A DNA stretch of 31,636 nt. It comes from Poteriospumella lacustris. Lineage: Eukaryota; Sar; Chrysophyceae; Chromulinales; Dinobryaceae. A program made the position numbers and the translations under genes. Of the stretch, positions 9,001-16,227 are shown one piece after another. Below the pieces are notes generated by a model. It worked only from the letters and a program-made list of their open reading frames with translations. It was not told the DNA's origin and ran no database searches. The stretch spans positions 102,283 to 133,918 of the forward strand of contig SMOI01000040.1 of the NCBI GenBank assembly GCA_008000375.1, in the 5' to 3' direction. How positions within the stretch are numbered: the stretch's first letter is position 1; every line of letters starts with the position of its first letter.

Positions 9001-11471
9001 ATGTCCCGAATGCAATCAAAGATATTCGCCGTGTGCGTGATCTTGTCACAGGTTTTCTTTTCTTCTTCGTAGGCACGTTGGCAACTTTTGATCAATTCAA
9101 TCGATTTCTCAGTACCCGTCGCGTAGAGATAGAAATCGGATTTCATCAATTCAGCCTTGTACGCATTGACCCGCGCTTCGTAACTTTGAATGTCATTTTT
9201 AATCTTCGAATTGTGGGAACGCATCATGGGCGCGATCTTCGTTTGAATCACGGGTGCTTCCCGAGCGACTTTCTCCCAGAGATATTTGCTCGCGTACAAC
9301 GATTCTTCCAGGGTATCCAAGAGCATGTTTTCACTTTGGAAGAACTGAATCACACATTCCGAACGATCGACCAACAAATTGATCTCGTCCAACTTCGCTT
9401 CAATCAACATCAACGCTTCTTTGATCTTCATCAACACTTGAATCTGTTCATCGCTCGACCACGAGTCGTCTCGGACACGCACCAAGACCGTCTTCGATAC
9501 ATTTTCCAAGAAATTGCTGAGGTATTCCACGTCTCGTTTCAAGGCATTGGTCATCAATTGACCCGTCATTTGGTTGTTATCACGCGGTGCTTTCGTTTGG
9601 AATTCCACCACGACTCCAGAGCCACGCAATTCACCAGCTTTGCCACCGAACGTGCCCAAAAAGTCGACACGGATTTCGTATTTGCCAGCGAATTTGACCT
9701 TGTAGGTGACGAGGTATTTGCCGTTTTCATGGTCGTCGATCATCACGCCGTGCAAGCGCACATTTTCACCTTCTTCGCCTGCACCCATGGCCATGATGAC
9801 CACGTTGAATTCATCACCACCCGTGGTACGATTTTGATTGGTGTCGTCACGTGCTTGAATATAAAACGAGACTTCTTCACCCACGACACACCCCGAGAGT
9901 AAACCCGGACCATACATGACACACGTCGCGAAATTGGTCACGGGGAAATACGAGAACTTTTGAAACGTCGTCGTAAACGAATCGCCTTCCAGGGAAACAC
10001 GTACTTCCACTTCACCTGGTGGGAACTTTGACACGGGAGAAACACACGTAATCTTGCTTTGGGATACAAAGACACCGGGAACATCCACCGAGGCACGAGC
10101 ATTGCCAAAGCGTACGATAATGTTCGTGGTATTGATGAAATCAATACCGACGATGGTGATTTCCGTGCCACCGGTCACAGGGCCAATGTTGGGATACATA
10201 TCTGTGATCGCATACGGTGGACCAACGATGTTGCCGACATCCAACGAGTACAGATCATTCATCCAATCATCGTTCCATCCACCAAACACCAACAAGCGGG
10301 AACCTTTCGCATCATACGACATGGAACAATCACTACGTGGTGAAGGGACTTCACCTTCCACTTTGGGATGCTGCCATCGACCAATACCCGTATCCAAAAT
10401 AGAAATCGCATTTGAGGATTTGCCCATGCGATCGAAATCACTTAGAGGTCCCGTGATACCACCGAAGGTGAAGATTTTCCACGTGGGAATGGCAATGACA
10501 GAGCAACCACAGAGATTCCATGTGGGTGCCGGAAGAGACGTATTCATTTTGCTCCAAACCGGTGGATCAATCTCCGTATCCAGGACAAACAAGTCATTCA
10601 GTTGCACAGAGCTATTGGCACCTCCAAAGACGAACACCTTGCGCTCAACAGCAACCGCTTGATGACCGGATCGCTTCTCAGGCAGTAAACCTTTCGGATT
10701 AACCTTGGTCCAGGTCCAAGTGTAGATATTCAAGGCATACAGGTCGTCCATATCTCGGCGACTGTAGCCCATACCTCCATAACCACCAAAGACATACACC
10801 AGCTCCCCCACCAAGGTGGCTGAGTGACCTGCACGAGGAGACGGAACATTCAGCCATTCAGAATTGCTCAACTGGCATGGGACAGCTGCTTCTTGATTGT
10901 GCTTTGCATTTGGTTGAGACCATGTGCATCCAACGGTGTCAAAGATCCAGGCGTCATTAAGGCGGTGATCAGTCGTATGGAATCCACCAAAGATCAAGAT
11001 TTGCGTGTTTTCAAACAACGTCGCAGAGTGACGCCAACGTGGAGGAGGAGTGGGTGCTTTCCCCGTTTTCAAGCGAATCCACAAAACCTCAGCCTTGTTC
11101 GATAAATCGAGCTTGAAGATTTCATTGCTCGGTTTGACGTCGTATTCTTCATCAAAGATATTCGCAGTGTTGTCGGTCATACCACCGAAAAGGAACCCGT
11201 TAGTTCCAATGACAGTTAGTGTATGACAAGATCTTGGCTTAGGGCGGTGGCTTTCCTCGCCATCTTTCACAAGACAGTCAACCTTCGTCCAAACAAGGGA
11301 CGCCATTCCTTGCAGCAACTGCTCGGATGTTTGTCTGAGCAGCTCTTCCTTTTCCCGTTCTTTGTCTTTCTCTGACTTAACGGGTTGACCAGCAGGAGTG
11401 CTGGGCTTATGGTGAGGCCCACCTTTGTTGTGTGCGTGATGAGCAGACGCACTATGTCCTCGACTGCTCAT
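1..11471 (-). CDS. Axonemal dynein heavy chain, kelch/IPT/filamin type, 3' end cut by the window
   Basis: This is a dynein heavy chain, the ATP-driven motor of axonemal arms. One frame runs without a stop from ATG at 11471 to the left edge, about 3823 codons, with no intron needed. An in-frame TGA lies two codons upstream, so the start is well fixed. From the N terminus I see six kelch-like blades (about residues 70-405), an IPT/TIG fold (415-506), a filamin-like fold (516-623), tail and linker, then AAA modules. All four P-loops are canonical: GPAGTGKT (residue 1428, 7167-7190), GPPGAGKS (1715, 6306-6329), GGAGTGKT (2050, 5301-5324) and GVGGSGKQ (2407, 4230-4253). Stalk and microtubule-binding tip follow, then AAA5, AAA6 and part of the C-terminal domain. 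A kelch plus Ig-like N terminus is known in the Chlamydomonas outer-arm alpha chain, so an outer-arm subunit is likely. The final few hundred residues are missing. It is divergent from the WBP11 gene. Confidence 0.96.
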   Translation of the reverse strand, partial: MSSRGHSASAHHAHNKGGPHHKPSTPAGQPVKSEKDKEREKEELLRQTSEQLLQGMASLVWTKVDCLVKDGEESHRPKPRSCHTLTVIGTNGFLFGGMTDNTANIFDEEYDVKPSNEIFKLDLSNKAEVLWIRLKTGKAPTPPPRWRHSATLFENTQILIFGGFHTTDHRLNDAWIFDTVGCTWSQPNAKHNQEAAVPCQLSNSEWLNVPSPRAGHSATLVGELVYVFGGYGGMGYSRRDMDDLYALNIYTWTWTKVNPKGLLPEKRSGHQAVAVERKVFVFGGANSSVQLNDLFVLDTEIDPPVWSKMNTSLPAPTWNLCGCSVIAIPTWKIFTFGGITGPLSDFDRMGKSSNAISILDTGIGRWQHPKVEGEVPSPRSDCSMSYDAKGSRLLVFGGWNDDWMNDLYSLDVGNIVGPPYAITDMYPNIGPVTGGTEITIVGIDFINTTNIIVRFGNARASVDVPGVFVSQSKITCVSPVSKFPPGEVEVRVSLEGDSFTTTFQKFSYFPVTNFATCVMYGPGLLSGCVVGEEVSFYIQARDDTNQNRTTGGDEFNVVIMAMGAGEEGENVRLHGVMIDDHENGKYLVTYKVKFAGKYEIRVDFLGTFGGKAGELRGSGVVVEFQTKAPRDNNQMTGQLMTNALKRDVEYLSNFLENVSKTVLVRVRDDSWSSDEQIQVLMKIKEALMLIEAKLDEINLLVDRSECVIQFFQSENMLLDTLEESLYASKYLWEKVAREAPVIQTKIAPMMRSHNSKIKNDIQSYEARVNAYKAELMKSDFYLYATGTEKSIELIKSCQRAYEEEKKTCDKITHTANIFDCIRDMDASNRTMKDIEELLAEFMLLWEGNMKVVNTIEDAKRIIWQHLDPEALEDSAKGLVQFLRKLPKSVRVSDAFQGLDRLVKEFVVTCPIIASLRSPAMRDRHWQELMEIVKQQFVLPSNQPNMPLKQLLELNLHKHANEVDEITEKATKEAKHEETLKNLNATWSAVDFSMNFYKDTDVPLLKLDDETIEQLESDQMAVQSIVGGRYAFFKREAGVWQKVLGTISDVYQILSEIQRLWSYLEPLFIGSEEVKKELPDDARRFEQIDAQVRAILQKAWKIRNVKNVCNQAGLLEQLNDLSAQQEQCKKSLSDFLDGKRRQFPRFYFMSEADLLTLLSNSSTPSKVLALVDKILLATSSITITSSSAQDRPNATHFVAGVGKEQVQFEPAVKLLGKAEQYLLLLLKAQVFTLSKALASSMTRYPEQVRVQWVNHRNPKTGETVDPAQIILLVAAIDFAQQVEKSMAHTTGGDGRAMQKCYDLIKSQLADLINLTQTNLSKGDRQRVMCMITLDAHNRDIVEVLLKEKAFNVSDFQWQSKLRPSFIADVGKGNTNIASNARFNICDAAFDYGFEYLGNGPRLVVTPLTDRIYVTATQALHLKMGCAPAGPAGTGKTETTKDLASALGKCCYVFNCSPEMDYQSMGNIFKGLSASGSWGCFDEFNRLIPEVLSVCSVQFKAVCDGLRVYDKTDPNTHRVTIEGDTVGLDPTCGAFITMNPGYLGRSELPEGLKALFRPITVIVPDLVLICENMMMAEGFLSAKSLASKFYGLYSLLSELLSKQSHYDWGLRAVKSVLVVAGQLKRAEPSLDEESLLMRALRDFNIPKIVQADEVVFFGLLNDLFPGLNPPRIFDEELSECVTIACENQGLWPDPFFTLKVMQLDELLDIRHCVFVMGPPGAGKSTCWKTLQAARNHQKPEQKVKIVDLNPKVLPTEELYGHISMSTREWKDGLLSNIMRELGRIPNEHPKWIILDGDLDANWIESMNSVMDDNKMLTLASNERIPLKAHMRMIFEIRDLKYATPATVSRAGILYISTDEGNQWRSIVGSWVRNKPDTLFQDADRENVHQMFEKYLPSSLKYFATDLQAVVQCNDISLCISILRLLDTMLTRDIVVDPAAFETVFVFCAIWGFGSVLTIGDDGTDYRKNFSEWFRGKFKSIKIPSRDTIFDYWLDPRTSKFESWKLSPGFKTVEFNSTTMNMASITVPTAETASVSFWLDLLVKAGNHVMLAGGAGTGKTQLVVGMLSQLEPENHIHTTVNMNFYTSASVLLSSLEPVLQKRTGTTYGPPGSAKMVYFIDDLNLPEVDSYGTQSAIALLRQHIDYGHWYDTQKLSLKTVDDCQYVAALNPTAGSFSINPRLQRHFTCFAIGMPTATSLLTIYQTFLDGHLTSQGFSHSVMSISSTLIKGALAVHKEVSETFRKTAANFHYEFNIRHLANVFQGLLVATSLTFKDPEKFVFLWLHEAERVYGDRLVDYDDLDKFKKIMQNQAKKAFPQYNIARFYLSGGGVKADPLVFCHFSDGTTRGGDELAYDQALNMSDLRTTLEQALDEYNEMNAAMNLVLFDDAVLHVARIIRIVKQTGGHALLVGVGGSGKQSLTKLAAHVCGYTVMQIVVNQNYSLLDFRTDIQAMYNKAGIKQEGVLFMLADNQISNEKFLVYLNDLLSSGNIPDLYSKDEKESIINSLTNKAKAAGYSTEPASVWQYFIAKIRENLHCCLCFSPVGNNLRVRARRFPALANCTVIDWFQPWPEQALASVGKKVLSQMDLGDAEVTKAIEHYMPTAFLAVNKACKVFAASESKYVYTTPKSYLEMLQLYRKMLRRKREESDRDVQRLQHGIEKLQKAASDVVELEAKLKIMLESAEEKRKVAEEIAKNVQREKDVVEAENENAKVEEAKVATIQAEVSAKQEDAARDLAAAEPALMRAMEALNSLDKKDLGACKTMNKAPPGVEDIFGAVVVLLAGINPNIIVQKSGKVREKDRTWDAAKKALLGNVNGFLEELHEFKRHIDDNSVPEINLKEVRPFLVMDHFNPDIIMSRNSAAAGLCSWVINIVNYYDIVLTVEPKRVALRQATDQLNAANEQLNEVRKRVETLQARLDVLTKELHEAEAQRQEAQETAERGKTKLELANRLTTALGSEKTRWSEGIEVLKYERDLLVGDCLLASTFISYIGPFTKSYRESLIEETLTPLLTNPPVGAPVPLTEDMEVIGLMCTEAEIAEYQTQGLPADRVSAENAAIVLNSARYPLLVDPQLQAIRWIKKREGKKLQLGRMGEKDLINRILKAIEAGNSFLIENMGESIDPSLMPIVARVAVKKGKRRFLHIGDAEVEISPDFRLYLHTKLSNPHYPPEIQAETTLVNFSVTQDGLEEQLLALVVKFERPDLAAQRAALILQQNLFTIKVKQLEDQILVRLAEAQGDITENRQLIEELELSKKISDEIASKLEESKVTSEKINTTSEKYRPVSRRGALLFFVMNSLYKMHTYYMYSLTSFVFFFLRGIASAGSTDGSPDEVAMAAVLDDGSNASKDDTVDLTALGEQIAHRVAEIEERDRVAEGSDLGQRLNQLKASLTRVIFDYVRMGLFEKDKLTVSTLVTFATMVDEGQLNREFVAVFSRGRSADEVAPRGPELSSWLSEIAWSRLKGLEEDLGNNYPIFHDLTERLAADAEDWEEWFNRVDPEEHDFPGDFMLLRGMERLLLLRILRPDRLPVALRSYIIQHLGEEYIIQPPFNMAQTYQFTSPHTPCLFVLYPGVDPTSWVEDYGYAAHGVTAESGKFVNISMGQGQEERADKTLVRLSETGGWLFLQNVHLMQTWLPSLEEKMETLVNPHPQFRVFISAEPPPLSYMKNVPEGLLQSCVTVSNEPPSDLKANMNRAWASFSQGRIDSCEGRTSSFQACLFGLSFFHALMLGRRRFGFQGWSRAYGFNMGDLRICADVLESYLKRGTATGGGKGGSKHAAIPWQDFRYIFGEIMYGGHITDWFDRRTNNTYLSVIFNESLLHRPELGPKLV
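2560..3560 (-). other. Dynein stalk coiled coil and microtubule-binding domain
   Basis: Between AAA4 and AAA5 the frame encodes a long Glu/Lys/Ala-rich helix (CC1, about 3560-3260), a compact segment with the APPGVEDI motif and a following hydrophobic stretch (microtubule-binding tip, about 3230-2840), and a second Gln/Glu/Leu-rich helix (CC2, about 2840-2560). This matches the antiparallel stalk that places the microtubule-binding tip away from the AAA ring. No truncation or frameshift is visible. Confidence 0.85.
9600..11270 (-). other. Kelch propeller, IPT and filamin module at the dynein N terminus
   Basis: Within the dynein frame, six blades carry a hydrophobic-FGG motif followed by an N/D-D-hydrophobic motif: FLFGG, ILIFGG, VYVFGG, VFVFGG, IFTFGG and LLVFGG, spaced about 50-70 residues apart between roughly 11200 and 10280. 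Six to seven blades are enough for a closed beta-propeller. An IPT/TIG segment follows (about 10227-9955, with the GPVTGGTEITI strand pair). A filamin-type Ig fold comes next (about 9925-9605, ending in the GKYEIRV motif). Modules of this sort sit at the base of outer-arm heavy chains and make protein contacts. Leucine codons here are a mix of CTG, TTG, CTT and CTC, unlike the TTG-dominated motor part. Confidence 0.85.
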
Positions 11472-11963
11472 ATTTCAAAGCAAGTTCGATCAGAACGAGA
11501 ACAATAACGATAACCAATGAAATAATAAACTGGTTCGAAAAGGATACACAAATAGCTTTACTGTTTTGAGTGAGAATATCCTTCAAACCAGTGGCTGATT
11601 CATAGAACAGCAAAGTAACACAATTAAAAATGGTCGAGTGATAGATGGATAGATAGAGACAAAAGCCATCGATTGAAAAAGCGTTCGAGTGAAACGGCGA
11701 CGGCGTTTCATTTCTTGCTCATGACTTTTGAAGAGTGTACAAATATATCCATAAAAGCTATATATTGTATGTGCAGAGTATAGATCTTGATACGACCAGT
11801 GCGAAATACTTGAAACCGCTCGGTGGCATCATCATGTCGCCACACAACACACAACAAGCATCGAATACCGAATACTGTGTAGTAAACGAATGACAATGCC
11901 GGTTATCGATGAAGTAAAGACAACAATATCACCCATACGCTTTCTAAACGACGTGAGTGAACA
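11472..11963. promoter_or_regulatory. Shared divergent promoter region, dynein and WBP11-like genes
   Basis: These 492 bases separate two divergent start codons and must hold the 5' UTRs and promoters of both genes. The stretch is AT-rich with short A/T runs (for example TATATATTGTATG near 11760), but I see no confident TATA box or initiator. No open frame inside it looks like protein. The function is inferred from gene layout. Confidence 0.55.
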
Positions 11964-13781
11964 ATGGGAAAGGAAAAGAAGGGGATAAACCCCATGGATT
12001 CGTTCCGAAAGCAGCAAAAGAAGAAGGATAGTAAGCGAGCCAAGGAAACACGCGATTCTGCTCGCGAAATTAGAGATCTTTTGAATGATCCGAGTAAAAT
12101 TGACCAAGAGATCGAGAAGGTTCAAAAGCAGTCCGATGAAAACAAGCTTGATAAGGGCCTGAAGGACAGAATTATCGAGCTGAAACGAATGAAAGAAGTC
12201 GCTTTACAAAAGCAGCGAATCGATGCAGCACAAGGAAAACGTGTGAACAAACCGGAAGCATCGAATCAAAGCTCTACATACGGAAGCCAGGCAGTTGCTC
12301 AAAGGGCTCCTGGCAATGCACAGTATGTTCAAGCCCAACAGCAGTATGGTGGGTTGTATGGTGTACCGCCAGGTTATGCTCAGCCCCACGGTGCCGCGTA
12401 CCCTGGAGGAGTTCTTCCTCAGCAATACTATGGATATTCTCATCCCGGAGGAATGATGCCTGTTGCTATGGGCGGAGTCAATGGCATTCCTCTCCCACCT
12501 CCGCGACCTCCAGTCGCTGCTGCGCCAGGACCACCATCATCTGGGGCGGCGTCGGCACAACGAGAGCGCAAAAAGAGACAGGACTCTGACTTTGTTGACC
12601 CACTCGATCCCATGGCATCAAACTATACGGAAAGATATGGCCGCAAGCCGGAGCGGTCTTCCGAAACAGTTGTGCAGTCCCATTCACAGGTACCGCCAGC
12701 TCCTCAACGTGCGGCGCCGAATCCTCCGATCCCCAGTATCCCACAAACGGCGAACAACGGGAACAGAGAAGAGGAAGAAGAAGACGACCACGACGGCGAA
12801 TATGATGAGGAAACGCAGCGACGACTTCTTCAACTGACCGCGTCGTACCGACAGCAGGAACATCATGACGCTGGTGAGAACGAAATTGGTCCGGCGTTGC
12901 CTCCCACTGGCCATAAACGGAGTCGAGAATCCGATGATGGAGGAGAAGACAACGACGAACATGCACAGAAACGAGGAAAGACCAAGAAGGCGTCCGAAGA
13001 TACTATGGTTCTCCCGGGAATGGAGTTCTATGCTGACGACGACGAGGACGAGGATGACGACAACTCCAACGACGGCGATGCAGATGATGCACAGCACCAG
13101 AATCGCGGTGAATTGGCCCAGAAGGACGACGTTTCTGACGAAGAAGACGATGATGACGCAAGTGCTGCTGTGGGCCCGAGCATGCCACAAGGCTTTGACG
13201 GCTACCAATACGATTACAGTTCGTATTCGGCGTTTCCAGCACTTATGGATCCAGAAGAATACCTACGACAGATGCAGCAACAAAATGAAGCAGGAAACAA
13301 CGAAAGCCAACCCCAGCCTCAGCCGACCGCAGTGAGTTCTTCGTCGTCTTCGGCGCACGGGCGTGATGTGTGGGTGGAGGACGGCGACGACGACGATGGT
13401 GGTGACATGCAGCCTTCGCAGGCATTCACTGCACCAGAACCTACACCATCTGATGCTTCGTTGTTTCCAACGGCACCCAGTACCTTGTCGGCGGCACCTA
13501 CCACAGCGCCAACTTCTTCCAGCTCCGCTACCGCAGCAGTGCATAAAGCGGATGCCTCCTTGACCGCGTTTCTACCATCGGTTCTCAAGAAGAAAGTCCC
13601 CGCCAAGAAGCCAGGGTTGGTGCCTCGTCCACCACCTTCCTTACCACCTCCCGCTGCAGCTGTAGCGTCAGCATCCGCAGCACCAGCACCAGCAGCGGTT
13701 GCACCGACGTCAGCGGCACCCGTAGCCGAAGCCGATGACGAATATCTTCGTTTTATGGCAGAGATCAACGAATTAGGCTGA
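11964..13781 (+). CDS. WBP11-like spliceosomal protein (WW-domain-binding protein 11)
   Basis: A single-exon gene of 605 residues. Residues 1-85 match the WBP11 N-terminal domain: a start of the form MGKEKKGINPMDSFRKQ, a run of basic residues, then DPSKIDQEIEKV and a LDKGLKDRI helix. Proline-rich segments typical of WW-domain ligands occur near residue 173 (IPLPPPRPP) and near residue 553 (VPRPPPSLPPP). The middle is strongly acidic, with Asp/Glu runs around residues 265-400 including GMEFYADDDEDEDDD. The extreme C terminus, DDEYLRFMAEINELG, resembles the conserved acidic tail helix of the family. WBP11 acts in the nucleus in pre-mRNA splicing and binds the WW domain of PQBP1-type proteins. 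The start is the first ATG of the frame. The length is close to that of animal WBP11. The low-complexity middle would align poorly. Confidence 0.85.
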   Translation: MGKEKKGINPMDSFRKQQKKKDSKRAKETRDSAREIRDLLNDPSKIDQEIEKVQKQSDENKLDKGLKDRIIELKRMKEVALQKQRIDAAQGKRVNKPEASNQSSTYGSQAVAQRAPGNAQYVQAQQQYGGLYGVPPGYAQPHGAAYPGGVLPQQYYGYSHPGGMMPVAMGGVNGIPLPPPRPPVAAAPGPPSSGAASAQRERKKRQDSDFVDPLDPMASNYTERYGRKPERSSETVVQSHSQVPPAPQRAAPNPPIPSIPQTANNGNREEEEEDDHDGEYDEETQRRLLQLTASYRQQEHHDAGENEIGPALPPTGHKRSRESDDGGEDNDEHAQKRGKTKKASEDTMVLPGMEFYADDDEDEDDDNSNDGDADDAQHQNRGELAQKDDVSDEEDDDDASAAVGPSMPQGFDGYQYDYSSYSAFPALMDPEEYLRQMQQQNEAGNNESQPQPQPTAVSSSSSSAHGRDVWVEDGDDDDGGDMQPSQAFTAPEPTPSDASLFPTAPSTLSAAPTTAPTSSSSATAAVHKADASLTAFLPSVLKKKVPAKKPGLVPRPPPSLPPPAAAVASASAAPAPAAVAPTSAAPVAEADDEYLRFMAEINELG

Positions 13782-14196
13782 ACAAGATCACGCACCGCGG
13801 TCGTCACTAGGATTCACCCTTGTAAATAATGAACAGAAACAGTGGTTGAGGTGTGGTTTGTGCAAGTTGCAGTAAGTGGTGGGTAGGTTTGGGTTTGTTT
13901 GGTTTGTTTTGTTGTTACAGACACTTCTGCGGGCGAAGAAGAATGTCCAGCCGCCGCCGCCAACGACGACGACAACGACAACAACAGAAACACAAACACT
14001 GTAAGAGAGTGCAGCGAAGCGAACAAGAAAGCGAAGAGAGCGAGGAAAATTGAAACACGGGACGCTCTTTGGTTTGAGTTTGTTTGTTTTGAACGTACAA
14101 TATAGTATGAGCCTTCGTAAGATCATGGGGAATCCTTGCCTTACATTACAGCTGCTTGTTGTATCTAGCGTTTCGTCCAAAATGATAAGCTATATC

Positions 14197-14208
14197 GATT
14201 GATCAATC
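14197..14208. repeat. 12-bp perfect palindrome GATTGATCAATC
   Basis: The bases GATTGATCAATC read the same on both strands. The site lies in the gene-free interval downstream of the WBP11-like gene. It could bind a dimeric protein, or it may be chance in an AT-rich stretch. Confidence 0.5.
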
Positions 14209-15479
14209 AAAGCATGTATGTCTGTCGAACAGGTAGGTATAGGTAGTTAGGCCTACGTTGTTGGGAAAGAGTCCCTCAAAAATTGCGAAACGCGGTTCTA
14301 TTGTCCTTGGCGTTGTGACAGTGTGGCGTGGCGTGGCAGAACCCCAAAGAAAACACTTTCTCGGTGCCAATCAAACGAAGAAAAACAAACAGCAACCAAA
14401 AAACCAAAAAAGGACTGGGGAAGCGGGGGGATTGGCCGGGACGAAAGACCGGAGCGACACGCGCGATTCCTTGAACACTTGATCATCTCAGCGCTAATGA
14501 TGGGAATATCCCTGGCAAACACGAAGCGATTTGAAGACAGCAAAATTGCTCTCCTCTCGTTGTGGTCAACCCGTGGGGGCCAACTACGATAATGAGAGAA
14601 GACAAAACTATAGAACCAACGAAGTTTCTTGGCGAGTGCACAGACGAAGAAGGAATAGAAAGACGCCCGGATCAAAACAAAAGAAAGAAGAGGTATGCAC
14701 GTGCATGCGTTCTGTTCTGCCTTCGAGTGTGAATATATTTCAACGGGAAATCCACAATCATCAATCATCTGTAGCAGCGGCATCACCATCACCACCAATA
14801 AACCAATCGAAAAAGAGAACTCTTTTTATTTTTCTTTTGTGGGCAGCGGGGGGTAACCTCAGTCACAAAGCACCCCACCCCCTTCTGCAGCAAGGTAGAG
14901 CAGCCAACGCTCAAACGTGTCGTTTGCTGTTTGCATCTCATCGGATTGAGTTAACCCCGTCAACCAACGTAAGTGGTGAAACAAAACAAAGAACCAGCCA
15001 ATAAACAAAGGAATCGAAGAGAGGAGAATCGCTATTGTTGTCGCGAGAATAGACGCTGAACTGTGTGGGCACGCGAACGATAACCGGTGGGAGTCTGACT
15101 GATGTCTTAGCACACAACAACGAAACGAGTACAGCGACTCTCGGCTGCTGTACGCACACATCATCGACAGGAACCAAGAGAAGGAACTCCGTTGTATGTA
15201 GGTTGGGAAGAGGGAAGAGGAGACGATTTGTGAATGTAGTTAGGTATTGTAACAGAAGGAGACAGAAGGCTTGGGGGCGAGACCAAGTGGACAGCAGCAC
15301 ACATACACATACATAGAGGAGGAAAAGAAGGCCGAGCGTTGACACAAGAACGGCTCGCCATTGATTGAAGGAGAGGACACACAAACATTGTTTGGAAGGC
15401 AGTTGTTATCGATGTGAGTCCGAGAGAAGGTGATTGTGCTTAAAGCGAAGCTGGAAATCAACAGACAAAAATGAAGAAC

Positions 15480-15509
15480 AGAGGAAGAGGAAAGAGAAGG
15501 AGGAAAAGA
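15480..15509 (+). repeat. 30-nt uninterrupted purine tract
   Basis: Thirty consecutive A/G bases lie on the plus strand, which is a potential triplex-forming (H-DNA) or phased-purine element. The tract ends two bases before the two-tier inverted repeat at 15511. On the minus strand, in the ATG13 direction, it is a pyrimidine tract. Confidence 0.7.
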
Positions 15510-15510
15510 T

Positions 15511-15553
15511 TCGAGAGGGGTAGGCAGGCAGCGCTGCCAGCAACCTCTCTCGA
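15511..15553. repeat. Two-tier inverted repeat that could fold as a stem-loop
   Basis: The outer arms GAGAGG (15513-15518) and CCTCTC (15544-15549) pair, extended by TC with GA across a 2-base bulge. The inner arms GGCAG (15523-15527) and CTGCC (15534-15538) close a 6-base loop. The core 15527-15538, GGCAGCGCTGCC, is also a perfect 12-bp DNA palindrome. No gene overlaps it convincingly. It could be a structured RNA element or a terminator-like structure. Confidence 0.5.
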
Positions 15554-16227
15554 TCTCGATCACTCTCTTATCGTTCATAATGTATAACGCAGACAAATCG
15601 TGGTCGGTACAGTCTAGAGAAATGTACCAGTTTTTTTTCGTGAGCTTCGTCGGGATTGCTGCTACACCGACAAATTGTGAGTTTTGCTTTTTTTTGTTTT
15701 GCATACAACGGGGCAAAGCGAATCGAACGAGTATGATACAGGCCACAACAACGAGAGAGATACACGTTTAGGATAATGGCAAGCACGCACACGTGCACAC
15801 TCAGCAACAAAAAAGCAGAAACAAATGAAAATCAATGCCACGCGCGATGCCCTTCGAGGAAACATCGACAGTACCACTGGGAGGAGGCATACAGTAACCC
15901 CTTTGTCTGGCGATGCCCAAGAGGAGGAGGAGGGGGGATTTATAAATTCTAACTAGCAGGAGCTCGACAATTGACGTTGATGTGAGGTGGTGATGTTTGA
16001 GATTTTCTGCGTTGTTCGGGTTGTTGTATCTTGTTTGTAGGGGTATTTCTGAATGTTTGTGGTCGTTAGAGGGGGATATGCGGTGTGGAACTTCATCAGC
16101 CGTCCATAGGAACTGAGGATTGAGACTGAGTAAGGTAATCAACATGCGGCTGAATGACAGGGAGGGGGGGGGGCGAGATACAAAGGCAGTTTCCAAGGTC
16201 CCACAGAACTGGCTGCTACAATGCTTT

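Larger units (their letters stand above)
13782..16227. other. Long interval without a recognisable gene between convergent WBP11-like and ATG13 genes
   Basis: This 2.4 kb stretch must contain the 3' ends of both flanking transcripts. Open frames exist on both strands, but all give low-complexity or Cys/Ser/Arg-rich translations with no recognisable domain and no consistent splice pattern. I found no convincing tRNA A and B boxes. The plus strand is purine-rich in many places, with G-runs near 16160. Two inverted repeats and a 30-nt purine run are listed separately. A non-coding RNA gene or long 3' UTRs are possible but unproven. Confidence 0.5.

Noticed and set aside
15240-15746. Minus-strand open frames of 140-170 codons in the 13.8-16.2 kb interval
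   Set aside because: The translations are Cys/Ser/Leu-rich low complexity, no motif or splice pattern joins them, and they follow from the pyrimidine bias of that strand.
13782-16227. Search by eye for tRNA genes, CRISPR-like arrays and transposon ends in the gene-free interval
   Set aside because: No paired A and B boxes, no regularly spaced repeats and no terminal inverted repeats with target duplications were seen.
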